From Euphorbia lathyris (Eukaryota; Streptophyta; Magnoliopsida; Malpighiales; Euphorbiaceae): a stretch of DNA of 64,000 bases. Of this stretch, positions 11,136 to 21,032 are shown piece by piece (position 1 is the stretch's first letter; each line of letters opens with the position of its first letter). A model generated the notes under the pieces. The model was not told the DNA's origin. It ran no database searches and was given only the letters and a program-made list of their open reading frames with translations. Both the position numbers and the translations under genes were made by a program. The stretch is taken from assembly GCF_963576675.1 (NCBI RefSeq), contig NC_088910.1:102328807-102392806 (forward strand), in the 5' to 3' direction.

Positions 11136-11909
11136 GGATAAGATATTAAAATAGAATTAAGGGTTTTTTTTAGAGTATCAATTTAGGCTATACGTATAAA
11201 ATAACACTAATATAGATTTAATAATATCGATTGGGCAACGGGTGATAATTTCGTTCATAAATTATCAAAGGTATACTCAAGCTAAATCTGAAGGACCTGT
11301 GAAACCCCTAAATTCACAAGCTAAACCCGTATAGGAATTAGAAATCCAATTATTAAGAGGGATGAACTCTCAAACACTCTCAAAAAGAAATATATTTTAG
11401 ATTGATAAAAATTGTCTTCTTACAAGAAAGAGTTGAATTTATATCATCCTTACATATAACTAATTAGATATTAAAGGGGTAAAATGAGACAAGAGTAAAA
11501 ACATGGTAAACTTGTAAATAAGTTGATAGTATAAATTGTAAATAAAGGATGGTAAAATTGTAATTAAGAGAAAGCTGGAGAAAATAAGAGCTTGCTGGTT
11601 AAGTAAATCCATACACCGTATGGATTAATCAGAAAACTTTATGGGCTTTATCTTCAGGCCACACGTCGTGTGAGAAGTCGACACGCCGTGTGTATGTCAT
11701 GTTGATACTCATTGTTGCTTCATTTAGGGCCACACGTCGTGTGGCTGTTTGGCACACCGTGTGAGCCCTATTTTTCACACGGTTTGTCAACTCTTTCCTT
11801 AAACGTGTTGCCACCCTTGGCTCGAAATGTTCACAAAATAGTACCAATTTAGAATGACATGTAAATTGATACTCTCCAAAAATCTTAAACTTATTTTGCT
11901 ACATAATCC
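11136..11909. mobile_element. Foldback element, Mutator-like, copy (b)
   Basis: The left end starts GGATAAGATA and runs into 'AGTATCAATTTAGGC' and 'ACACTAATATAGA'. The right end holds the inverted words (TAGTACCAATTTAGA, TTGATACTCTCC) and ends CATAATCC. The flanks are similar AT-rich 9-10 base words, ATTTTAAAAA on the left and ATTTTTAAAAA on the right. The interior (about 11240-11830) is unrelated to the other copies. It holds two near-copies of a CACACGTCGTGTG palindrome, a style seen in some plant LTR elements. No coding sequence is recognised; the 72-codon frame at 11629-11847 lies across the palindromes and is not called. Confidence 0.55.
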
Positions 11910-12963
11910 ATTTTTAAAAATGTTTTATTAGCAATCCGAATTTTGATAATTGTACTACAATATCTTGATTTTTTTTGGAACACTTGAAAGCATACCATTC
12001 TCAATTGAAAAACATACCCTTGGAACCATTCTAATAGTTATTTAGATGTTACTTTATAGAAGAGTTTGCTATCAACCACATGATATTGTCATATTTGGTA
12101 TATTACTCTTTTTGGTAACAAACTATTTATCTCCGTGATAAATAGATGTAAAGAGACAAAAATATGAGAGTGGACATCATACAGGTGCCAGACGCTGCAT
12201 GCATATGACGTGTCTAACACGCATATAAGATTCGGCAGGTCTGATGCTTCATAAAGAAGAAAAGTTTGCTTTAGCCATGAGTCCCAGCTTCCTCGATATT
12301 AGTGTTTAAATCTGTAAAATTGTTTTCTTAGTCCAATTTTCTTAATTAACATTGTTTTTTACTCTATAAAATTTTGAAGTAGTAATTGCTTCTAATGGAA
12401 TGTTTTGTTATTTGTTCTATGTAGCACCAAAAACTCGTTACTATCACTAAAAGTGTTGTTATGTACTCTTGCTGTCATCATAACTTCCAAGCCAATCAAT
12501 GTCGGAAATCCAAACGAACTTTTACTGCTTCAATCCATATTTCATGATTGATTATATATCTCAACGTACTCTTTTTTTTATAGAAAAGATAATTGTTTCA
12601 TTCATAATATATCTCAATATAAATAAGTGAAAATTTACAATCCGGAATCTTCAATATTCTTTTCATCTATATTTGAAATTATATATTTTACAATTTTTAC
12701 AGTTTCTTACAATCTCATGCTTATGTTGGAAGTGATATAACAATTTGGACCAAGGTAGTATATTAATTGTTGAAACAAAAAATAGAATATTTTAACTTCC
12801 ATGTATACAAATAATGAAACCAACAGGCAAGTTAATCATTAATTGTTGATGTTATTTGAGAACAGCAGAATCTTGCTCATAGCTTCATCCTGCTGATCAT
12901 TATTACAATTATTAATTGAAAATTAATCACATATTAATGAACTAATATAAATATATATGTTGA
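11910..12963. other. AT-rich intergenic DNA, including the 3' flank of a GLP gene
   Basis: No ORF or RNA gene is seen. About 12840-12960 is the 3' untranslated region of the minus-strand GLP gene; the words GAACAGCAGAATCTTGCTCA and TCATTATTACAATTATTAAT also occur, inverted, after the GLP gene at 27389-28012. Confidence 0.6.
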
Positions 12964-13587
12964 TCATGTTTTGATGGTATTAGCTGCAATAAGCTTGGAG
13001 ATGGTTTGGGCATCAGTTTTGAAAGCCTCAGCAAGAATTTCAGGAGCAATCCCACTTCCGAACACAGAAACAGGCAGAGAAGAAGTTCCAGCATTGGCGC
13101 TGCCAAACATGCCAAGAGCAAAAGCAGGCGAATCACTCCTTGTGTTAACCTGAAAATGAACTAGCCCTTTCGGGAATATGAACATATCAGGAGCCTGAAG
13201 AGTCTGTGTGAAGAGCTTGTTAGTGGTGTCAACAAATCCGACTTCAAGAACTCCTTGGAGAACCATTAAAAGCTCGGCGGATCTAGGATGAACATGAGGA
13301 GGATTAATTCCAGAAGGCGGATAGATAAGTGCAGCCACTGATACTGATTGGCCTTCAAGGGCTGGGAATTCTTTCATTGATGCTTTTGATATAATAGCAG
13401 TAGAACCTGTTATATTGAGATCTACCAATTGTCTGAATCCGGTAAAGGTGAAGAAGTCACTGGTTAAGTTACCCATTATAGGTGTAATAAAGTCCTTGAG
13501 GATATCTGCATCTCCTGCGTTGGCTAATATTGCACTGGATAATGCCATCATCATGGCAATGGCGACCAAGCTTGAAAACTTTCCCAT
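12964..13587 (-). CDS. Germin-like protein (cupin), GLP9-3-like, copy 1
   Basis: This is a single-exon secreted cupin of 207 residues. A hydrophobic signal peptide (about residues 1-24, ending LANAG) is followed by one germin-type beta-barrel. Box 1 is GINPPHVHPRSAE, giving metal ligands H98, H100 and E105; box 2 is FPKGLVHFQVN with H144. All four manganese-binding residues of germins are present. N-glycosylation sites N40-L-T and N58-I-T are visible. The protein has no cysteine, so the disulfide pair of classical germins is missing, as in the GLP 9-3 type. The start is the first Met and is supported by a TATA box 65-72 bases upstream. It differs from the copy at 27389-28012 at about six residues and lies in opposite orientation. 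The family role is apoplastic (superoxide dismutase or defence related); the exact activity is unknown. Confidence 0.93.
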   Translation of the reverse strand: MGKFSSLVAIAMMMALSSAILANAGDADILKDFITPIMGNLTSDFFTFTGFRQLVDLNITGSTAIISKASMKEFPALEGQSVSVAALIYPPSGINPPHVHPRSAELLMVLQGVLEVGFVDTTNKLFTQTLQAPDMFIFPKGLVHFQVNTRSDSPAFALGMFGSANAGTSSLPVSVFGSGIAPEILAEAFKTDAQTISKLIAANTIKT

Positions 13588-13651
13588 ATCTTGATTTGAA
13601 GATTGACAATTAAAATGTTGAGTTGATGTTTAGGGTTTAATTTGAAGTGGC

Positions 13652-13659
13652 TATATATA
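13652..13659 (-). promoter_or_regulatory. TATA box of GLP copy 1
   Basis: TATATATA on the minus strand lies about 65 bases before the ATG. The same CCCTATATATAGCCACT context precedes the GLP gene at 27389 (27301-27317) and, with changes, those at 23631 and 30687. Confidence 0.75.
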
Positions 13660-13699
13660 GGGAGTGCATGAATCAGCTAGCTGTAAGGCGATGGTACAT

Positions 13700-14966
13700 A
13701 GGCATTTTTGATAGAACTAATGTTTCTTGTTTCTTATATGGAGCCAGCCAGTTCCTTATCGCAGTCTAATATTTACAAAAGCCAAAAGCCAAAAGCTTTG
13801 TTGCTGAATTCTCAGTTGTTGGACATCCTATCCTATATGCGGACAACCTATTTTCAATGTTGTAAATTGGAAGAAGGGACTCATTATAGCATAACACAGT
13901 AATTTTTTTCATAAAAAGTTATAAATGTTGGGCAAAACAAATATAATAACACGAGCCAATGAGGATTGGTTCGAGTAGTAAGGAATTGAATTTATATATA
14001 ATAACTGTTATTATTTTTCAATGCCTTTGATCTTCAAGTGAACTAGAAATAAATTAATTTTATTTTTTTAACATTCACTCTTTTTCTGTAATAAAAATTC
14101 AGTTGTCTAAATACATTATTCTTTAGCGGATTTATAAAATATATGCAATCTGATTTTGAATTTTCACCTATTTTTTTTTATCAATACATTCTCGAAGGAA
14201 ATGATTAATGAAATATAAAATTCTTTGATAACGCCAATGTAGATTTATAGTTTATAAAAAAATTTCATCAGACCATATTCAATCATTTGAAATTTCTTTA
14301 GCAGTTTTTGGATCCAAATTGCATGACACATTTATGAGGTGTTTGCATCAACATATTCAAATTGGCAGGTGAATTATGTCACCATTACTTGCTTTTTAGA
14401 AGTTCAAATGAATGTTTTGTTTAAAAAATGCGAACCTGAACATATTCTGTCAAGTAACAAAAAGAATAATTAATAACAGAGTTGATGAGTAACAGGAATT
14501 TAATTAAGGTTGAGATGCAATTAACAGAGTGATCAAAATGCTTAACTTAGAAATTGGTACTAACAAGATAAGTATATATCGCAGAATGGACTTTGAGAAA
14601 ATTTGATGATAACAACAGTTTATCAAGAATCATCAATTAACTTACTGACAATAACAGCAAAATGTAATTGACTGAATCAAACTAGTTAGTTAATAATCAA
14701 CCAAAAGTTAATAAAAGCAACAACTAACCTAATAGGTATATTGATTTGAGTATAGATCAGGATGGAGTAATCTAACCAATAATCAGAGAAACGCACAAGA
14801 GAATCAGTCACAGTAGAAACCAAACAGAGAAAAAATATCAGCAAAAGTAATGGATGAGAAAACAGAAGAAAGAAATGAGGAATTCAGCAGCATACTTGCT
14901 TTGTTTTTTTACACATGAACGAACAATTCTAAAATTGAAACTGGGGCGTCGAAAGAAACAAGCTTA
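13700..14966 (-). other. Intergenic DNA, possibly a first-intron remnant
   Basis: No ORF is supported. Read on the minus strand, the segment after the putative splice donor at 14966-14967 is T-rich and intron-like, with a possible acceptor TTGACAG near 14447. No coding exon could be recognised between there and the GLP promoter. Confidence 0.3.
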
Positions 14967-15190
14967 CCTGATTTGACCACATACAATTCCAATTCCAATT
15001 CCAGCAGAAGAAATTAAGAACTAAGAACAAGCAAGCAGAATACGAGGAATGAATTTGGTTTCAATAAGACCAAAAACTGAAAAATTGGGGGGAAGTCTGT
15101 GATCCTCGGGAGAAACGAATAAAATTGGAGGGAAGGTTTGGCGCTAAAAGAGACGGACGAAAAAGATGAATTTTGAGGAAGTTCTACAAA
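14967..15190 (-). other. Orphan 5'-UTR-like segment with splice donor and E2F-type site
   Basis: On the minus strand this reads like the start of a housekeeping gene: a CT-rich leader, a TTTAGCGCCAAA motif (TTTGGCGC at 15137-15144 on the plus strand fits the E2F consensus TTTSSCGC), and a consensus donor CAG|GTAAGC at 14970-14964. No coding sequence follows, so it is either a displaced 5' exon or the start of a gene whose body was lost. Confidence 0.35.
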
Positions 15191-16126
15191 AATTCAGTAT
15201 TTTTTTTTTTTGAAAAAGTAAAAGATTATTTTAGTCATTCATATTAAAATATAGAGATAAGATACCAAATTAGGTCTAAAGTTTTTGGAGAAGTTCCAAT
15301 TTAGGCTTAACGTTCAAAATAACATTAATATAGGCTTAATGTTTACAACATAATATCAATTTAGACTTAACGTTTACAATATAACATCAATTTAGGCCCC
15401 ACGTACAAAATAACACCAATATAGACTTCATGTTTATAAAATAATACGAATTTAAGCTTAACGTTTTTACAAAATATATACAATTTAAGCTAAACGTTAT
15501 AATTAAATTAATCATATTATATTCTTTCCCTATTAACTTTATATGCTATCTTTTTATTTAGTTCTATATTCTTATTTATTATAATACAATTAATTAGTAT
15601 TCTTCCCTATTAAAATCTTATATTTGTTTTCATAAATAATTCCATAACTACTAAATTTCATTGTTTATGTAATATATGCAAACTAAAAATAATTGAATAT
15701 CCACAATATTTCGAACAATGACATGTATCAATATTATTTTAACTAGTTTTCAAAATATTATGGATATTCAATGAGCCATGAAATTTCAGAATCATAGAAT
15801 GATCGATGAAAAACAAATATAAGGTTTTAATGGACAAGAAATCTAATTAATTTTATTATAATAAATAAGAAAATAAAACTAAATAAAAAGATAACATATA
15901 AAGTTAATAGGAAAATACTATACTATGGTTAATTTAATTGTGACGTTTAGCTTAAATTGGATATATTTTGTAAACGTTAAGCTTAAATTCGTATTATTTT
16001 GTAAACGTTAAGACTATATTGGTGCTATTTTGTACGTGATGCCTAAAATGATGCTATATTGTAAACGTTAAGCCTAAATTGATATTATATTGTAAACGTT
16101 AAGCCTGTATTGGTGCTATTTTGAAC

Positions 16127-17026
16127 TAGACCTGTTCATGGGGTTGGGCTATGTCGGGCTTATAAATAAAAACTCCTACCCAAACCCAACCCAACCCGCA
16201 TGAAATATGCTTCGGGCTCGGGCCGGGCTGGGCTGGATCAGAGAACCTTAATCCCAGGCCCAACCCAGGCCCGCCCATACTGATATTTTGTTCATATATA
16301 TATATTTCAATTTTCGTTTCAACTATAGATAAATTACAGTTTACAATATATGGAGAGAAAAAATCAGAAATAAACATAAATCTAATAAAATAATCAAATT
16401 AAAATAGGCAAACGTGAATGTGATATGGTGATGGAGGTAGGTAGGCAACATCTGATTAATTAATGTGGAGAAAAGAATGAGATGGTATTAGATTACGTTT
16501 ATATATGTTTTTAGCTTTATGAGCACCAAGTAACGGTACTTTATAAAAAACAAAGTAATCATAGCGGGCACCATTTGTTGAGGTGTCCGCTATAGTTACT
16601 TTGTTTTTTACAAAGTACCGTTACTTGGTGTGTTTTTACCATTAGATGATGGAGCATAAAATTAATCCAATGGTGAATATAAGCACCAAGTAACGGTACT
16701 TTGTAAAAAACAAAGTAACCATAGCGGGCACCATTTGTTGAAATATTATTATATTATTAATAAAAGTAAATATGCATAAACTTTATAACAGGATACGAAT
16801 AAGTTGTATAAATTTTAATAATATATAAATACATATCAAAGAATTACGGGTCGGACCGGGCTGAGACGAGCTTTTATAATAGGTCCCAAGCCCAACCCAT
16901 AAATTAATGGGTATCTTCGGGCTTGGGCCGGGCCGGGCTTATTAAAAATTTATTCTGACCAAGCCCGTTCCATTGTCTACGGGTTTGGGCGGGTTGGGCG
17001 GGCCATCGGGTTCATGAACAGGTCTA
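16127..17026. mobile_element. Non-autonomous hAT element with an 8-bp target duplication
   Basis: It begins TAGACCTGTTCATG and ends in the exact inverse, CATGAACAGGTCTA, a 14-base TIR. It is flanked by a perfect 8-base duplication TTTTGAAC (16119-16126 and 17027-17034), diagnostic of hAT transposition. Just inside both ends are GGGC/GCCC-rich tracts (pyrimidine-rich on one side, GGGTTGGGCGGGC on the other). No transposase is encoded. It interrupts the foldback element around it, so it is the younger insertion. Confidence 0.9.
16524..16740. repeat. Near-perfect 107-bp palindrome plus a third direct half-copy
   Basis: Bases 16524-16630 form a hairpin with arms of about 45 bases (CACCAAGTAACGGTACTTT ... 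AAAGTACCGTTACTTGGTG). A third copy of the left arm, extending through GCGGGCACCATTTGTTGA, occurs at 16682-16740. It lies inside the hAT element and resembles a nested foldback MITE with one arm duplicated. Confidence 0.8.
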
Positions 17027-17101
17027 TTTTGAACGTTGAACCTAAATTGACACTTCTTCAACAATCTTAGGCTTATTTTGGCACCTTATCCTTAAAATAT
17101 A

Positions 17102-18194
17102 TAGTTTATATTTCATTATAATTCTTGAAAATATGCTTTTATTATGTCAAACTTATCTCATTAATGTTTTTCTTGTAGCAACAGGATATTATTATTGTGG
17201 TAAGCCAATAATTTAATATCATATTAAATTCAACTAATAAAAGATTAAAACTAGTTAATTAATTAATTATATAAATTTTTATATCCTAAAATATAAATCA
17301 CATATCCTAGAAAATAAATTCTAGAGTCTAAATTAAAAACATTAGATAAATTAATGGTTAGATCTAATCCAATTTTTCAATGTTTTACTCCTAAAAGTAG
17401 ATATCCTAAAATAAATCGGACTAAACCCTAATGTCAAAGTCTTTTAGATACAAAAGTGAAAAAGTCTGTGTCATAATAAAGAAAAGAGAGAAAAAAATAC
17501 CATAATTTATAAGGTTTAGAAGGATGCGAAAATGCCATTGTGTCATTGCTTTTTGCGATGGAATGACTTGGTGGTTAATAGGTCTTTGGGCCTATGAGCT
17601 TTCTAGAGCGAGATGAGTCTTCGAGTAGCTGAATCTAAGTCCATTGACGCAACCATAAAATTACACAGAAATTCATATTTTAAAAACTATTTACAATTAT
17701 GTCAAGACATAATTTTGGATTATGTCAAACTAGTAAAATCAATATTTTTAATATATTTTGAGGATTAGAATTTATAAATTAGAAGTTTAGAATATACTTT
17801 ATAAGGTTTATGATTCATGAATTGAAGTCTAAAATTTTTAAATTAGGGTGTAAAATCATAATATATAGAAAATAATAACATATTAAGAATTAAGTTTCGT
17901 GATATGACTTAGTTGTAATTTTGTACTTAAGTATGATATTCATGTAATTGACCCATTCCAAATCCATATTGAAGATGAGATTCAATCTCTCCATGGTGTC
18001 ACGTGTGCCATTCCGAGACTTAAAGTCCTGGACAATAATTAAAATTATAACTGCAGCAACCCTTCCCCTCATCCAACTCTCTGTTCATTTGAAAAATGGT
18101 GTTGTTAAACCGAGCCCCAAATTCCCACCCCTAGTTCCATGAAAGGACGAAAATGCCCTTTCATGGGTTATGAGGTGAAAAAGCTATTTTTTTT
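17102..18194. other. AT-rich intergenic DNA
   Basis: No gene is seen. 17657-17701 repeats the 45-base segment found at 10607-10651. The 60-64 codon frames near 17890-18140 lack any recognisable domain. Confidence 0.5.
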
Positions 18195-18385
18195 GCCTTT
18201 CCGTCACGCGGGCGTGTGGCTATCACGCCTCACCGCGTGGTCGGGCGTGATAGCCACACGCCTCACCGTCTGGTCGGACGTGATAGCCACACGCCCGACC
18301 ACACGGTGGGGCGTGTGGGTGTGTGGCTATCACGCCCGACCACGCGGTGAGGCGTGATAGCCGCATGCCCGCGTGACAGAAAGGC
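18195..18385. repeat. GC-rich 191-bp inverted repeat
   Basis: The left arm starts GCCTTTCCGTCACGCGGGCG and the right arm ends CCCGCGTGACAGAAAGGC. The arms are about 68 bases with only a few mismatches, built from repeats of GGCGTGATAGCCACACG and its inverse; the middle is itself partly palindromic. Its G+C content is far above that of the flanks. The plus-strand frame at 18139-18357 is a by-product of the repeat. Confidence 0.85.
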
Positions 18386-18538
18386 AAAAAAAAATAGGTC
18401 ATTAAACCCGTAACTAGGCCGTTAAACCCGTAACTACAGAATTGTACTTAAAACCTAAAAATACCATACAATTTTAACTAAAATCAGTAACAATAATATA
18501 AGTTCATGAATAAATATTATTAATTACAACACATAAAA

Positions 18539-19680
18539 CTAATATAATCTAGTCCAAGCCGCTCTCCTTTCAGCGTATAGATTGTCCAAGTGACGAACAC
18601 TCGGATCACGAAATATACGCCATTGGGTGGTAATGGGAGGCACTGGAAATTCAGGTCTTAAATAAAGACGTATGTAGTGTTGATAACTCTCCAAATGACA
18701 AATCACAATCTCTCGTTCTGGTGGTTTTCCATCGTCCGAACGCATCGGCAGTATAGTGCAACATCCTAACTATGATGTAGTAAAAAGGAATATTACTGCA
18801 TTCAAAACAGATGCAACAGCATATAAGTCATCCAGACTCGCCATCCAGTGGGACTCACTACACCCCGCTCCTGCCTATTTAATACGCGTGAGGGCAGCAT
18901 CGAATCCGTTCCCGAACACTGGCGCATACAGATCACGGTTTGCCCGCATCTCATTCTCTATGAGCACTCTCATCAGCTTCCACTCCTCCTGGTTATAGGT
19001 GATGGCATCGGCTAAAACACGAAATCCACAGTTACCATCTGCTACAACATCATGGTATCCAGTAATAAATGGTATGATGAGACCTTGAACCCGATGTAAA
19101 TGGTGGTAACCGGCGATATCCGCATCAAATCCGGCTGAAAATATTAATATATGAAATTCATCAAAAAAAATATATTTACTTTAACTTCAACATATATATT
19201 ACTAAAATAAAATATACCTGACATCTCATTGTTATGCACAGATGAGGATCAGCCTCGACTACGACTACTCCTCGAACCTGAGGACCGTGCTCGACCTCGT
19301 GGTACCTGACTGTACTCCCATGCACTCGGATTTCGTTTCGTTGTGAATTCCCCTTTGGTCTACCCCTAACAGTGTCTTTGACCTCAGGTTCTTTGAAGCC
19401 ACTTTGTTCCGGGTTTATCTGATCATGAATCATCATCGATATGCTACGCACCATTGAAGGATCTAATTTTTCAACATTTTCCACAAGAGTGTGAAAAAAC
19501 CGGCGATCCTCAGACCCGTCAGCATATACGGGAGCAGTAACTGGTATGTCACTCAAACCTTCAAACGCAAGAGATCTCCAAAAAGGATGGATTCAGTCAG
19601 CACGGACCGATGTGTCTGTGTCAATATACGTTTTAAGCTCACATATACACGGAATGCCATGAGTCATGAAATATGACTAC
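18539..19680 (-). pseudogene. Remnant of a MULE transposase C terminus (SWIM finger) with an OTU cysteine protease domain
   Basis: Reading leftward: a SWIM-type motif near 19655-19560 (THGIPCICEL, then IHPFWR), a linker with GRPKG (about 19360), a probable 83-base intron (19217-19135; GTATAT...TTTTCAG), then an OTU domain with the catalytic signature VVADGNCGFR at about 19045 and a C-terminal half (18745-18539) with QHYIRL and FPVPPITTQW. Plant Mutator-like elements are known that carry OTU-type protease domains after the transposase. This copy has in-frame stops (one in the SWIM segment, one after ALTRIK near 18880) and frame breaks, so it is non-functional. The DDE catalytic part of the transposase is not present in the window. 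Confidence 0.7.
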
Positions 19681-19998
19681 AATAATTCTAAAATGTTGAT
19701 TTTCTCTTCTAATATAAAATAATTTATCATATTCATTACAATAATATGACCAGTACATATCCTATAATCCTATATTGGAATGATAACATTGTTCAGAATG
19801 TGAACGGTGTTACGTATATGAAAATGGATCTAATCAGTTGAATATATTTGATGGTGAAATTGACTATACAAGTTTAGTTGAAGCGAGCGAGTTTGCTATT
19901 AGATATCAAAAGAATTTGAATCGAATAAAATATATTTTTATTCAACCAATTTCTACGCATTATAATTTTTATCAAGTTTGCTAGTAGAGTGACATCAA

Positions 19999-20160
19999 GT
20001 TGATAGAATGTTAAGGCAATTTAGTCTTAATCAACCAATTCCTAGCACTCCGAACCAAAGTGATTATGTATTTATATACGTTTGGAGGACGGATATCAAT
20101 TGGGAAACTAAACATACAAGATGGATTAATGAATGGATGCATAAACTCACTAGAGTGTAG
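19999..20160 (+). pseudogene. Plant mobile domain (MAIN/PMD-like) fragment
   Basis: Fifty-three codons have the pattern D-R-M-L-R-Q-F followed by Q-P-I-P, then W-R-T-D, W-E-T, W-I-N-E-W and a TAG at 20158-20160. This resembles the conserved 'DRVLRQFG..Q.IP' segment of the plant mobile domain found in MULEs and in MAIN-like proteins. No continuation is seen on either side. It is on the opposite strand to the neighbouring MULE-OTU remnant, so it may be a rearranged piece of the same or another element. Confidence 0.5.
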
Positions 20161-20179
20161 ATCTCTAATCCACTAACGA

Positions 20180-20471
20180 GCGTTTGGTTTGGGGTCTTTA
20201 GGAATGAGAATGTTAATGGACGGGTTTCATTCCCTTTGTTCTTGTTTGTTTACAAAAAAAAAACCCATTCCCTTTACCCATTTTAGATTAAGCCATTACC
20301 CCACTTTAGGTTAAGGCATTACCCCATGCCCTCTAGGGAATTGGATTCCCTTTACCCCATTCCCTTTCTTAAACATATCCAAACACATAGGAGAATTAAT
20401 GGTTATTCATTTCATTTCCTTTAGTTTGCCTTTCTTGATTCATTTTCTCTTACCCCTTGTGAACCAAACGC
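20180..20471. mobile_element. MITE with GCGTTTGGTT ends
   Basis: The segment starts GCGTTTGGTTT and ends GAACCAAACGC, an inverted repeat of about 11 bases. The interior is non-coding with repeated CATTCCCTTTACCC and AAGGCATTACCCCA words. No target-site duplication could be fixed, so the superfamily is open. Confidence 0.55.
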
Positions 20472-20629
20472 CTTTTAAATGAATCGTTATATTTTCGTTC
20501 TGAGTATATAGAGTGGTACATATACTAGAAGATGGATTTCTGTCAACGGTGCTATCGACATTGTGGTATAATTTTATGTTATAAAATATTTATAATACTG
20601 TGGGACTTAGCGCCTGAGACAACTTACAT

Positions 20630-21032
20630 CCCTTGTTTGGGAATTAGCTGTTAGCTGATTACATTAGCTGTTAGTTGTTAGCTGATTACATTAGCCGATT
20701 TGACTATCTGTTTGTGTAGACCTGTTTGATAAAAATTAGCTGATTGATAATAGCGGTTTGTGCAAAAAGACGAATAAGGGCCTTTCTTTTTTTAATACAT
20801 AAAAATATATTTAAAATAATTAGAGTTAAAGAAGTCCATTAATTTTAATATTGTAAAACGCTAATTGAAAAAGCTCATAAAAGGAGCTTTTTCTAAATTA
20901 GCGTTTTCATCCCAAAATTCTCACCCATTCATCTCCCCACCAAACACTCCAATTGGCGGTTTCAGTGGTCAAACCGCTAAAGTTGGTCAAAACCGCTCTT
21001 TTTATCCCAAAACGCTCTTTACCAAACACACC
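20630..21032. mobile_element. MITE, family with CCCTGTTTGG ends, copy 1
   Basis: This copy is very similar to 59277-59644 along its whole length. Both start CCC(T)TGTTTGGGAATTAGC and end GCTCTTTACCAAACA. Both hold an internal palindrome, AAACGCTAATTGAAAAAGCT with its inverse AGCTTTTTCTAAATTAGCGTTT. It is non-coding; the 87-codon frame at 20865-21128 runs through it and is not a gene. Confidence 0.8.

Larger units (their letters stand above)
15254..17091. mobile_element. Foldback element, Mutator-like, copy (c), carrying a nested hAT element
   Basis: The element is close to one large palindrome. Its arms of about 430-500 bases (15254-15690 and 15770-16126 plus 17035-17091) carry tandem subrepeats of the type 'TTTAGGCTTAACGTTTACAA', followed by a shared AT-rich block. 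It ends GGCACCTTATCC. Ten-base direct repeats TTAAAATATA flank it (15244-15253 and 17092-17101). It encodes nothing recognisable. The hAT element 16127-17026 interrupts the right arm. Confidence 0.75.

Noticed and set aside
12964..13587. Calling the GLPs oxalate oxidases (true germins)
   Set aside because: Sequence is closer to the GLP 9-3 type and lacks the cysteines of cereal germins; activity cannot be inferred.
18139..18357. Plus-strand frame of 72 codons with repeated LTAWS-type peptide
   Set aside because: It is produced by the GC-rich inverted repeat at 18195-18385, not by coding constraint.
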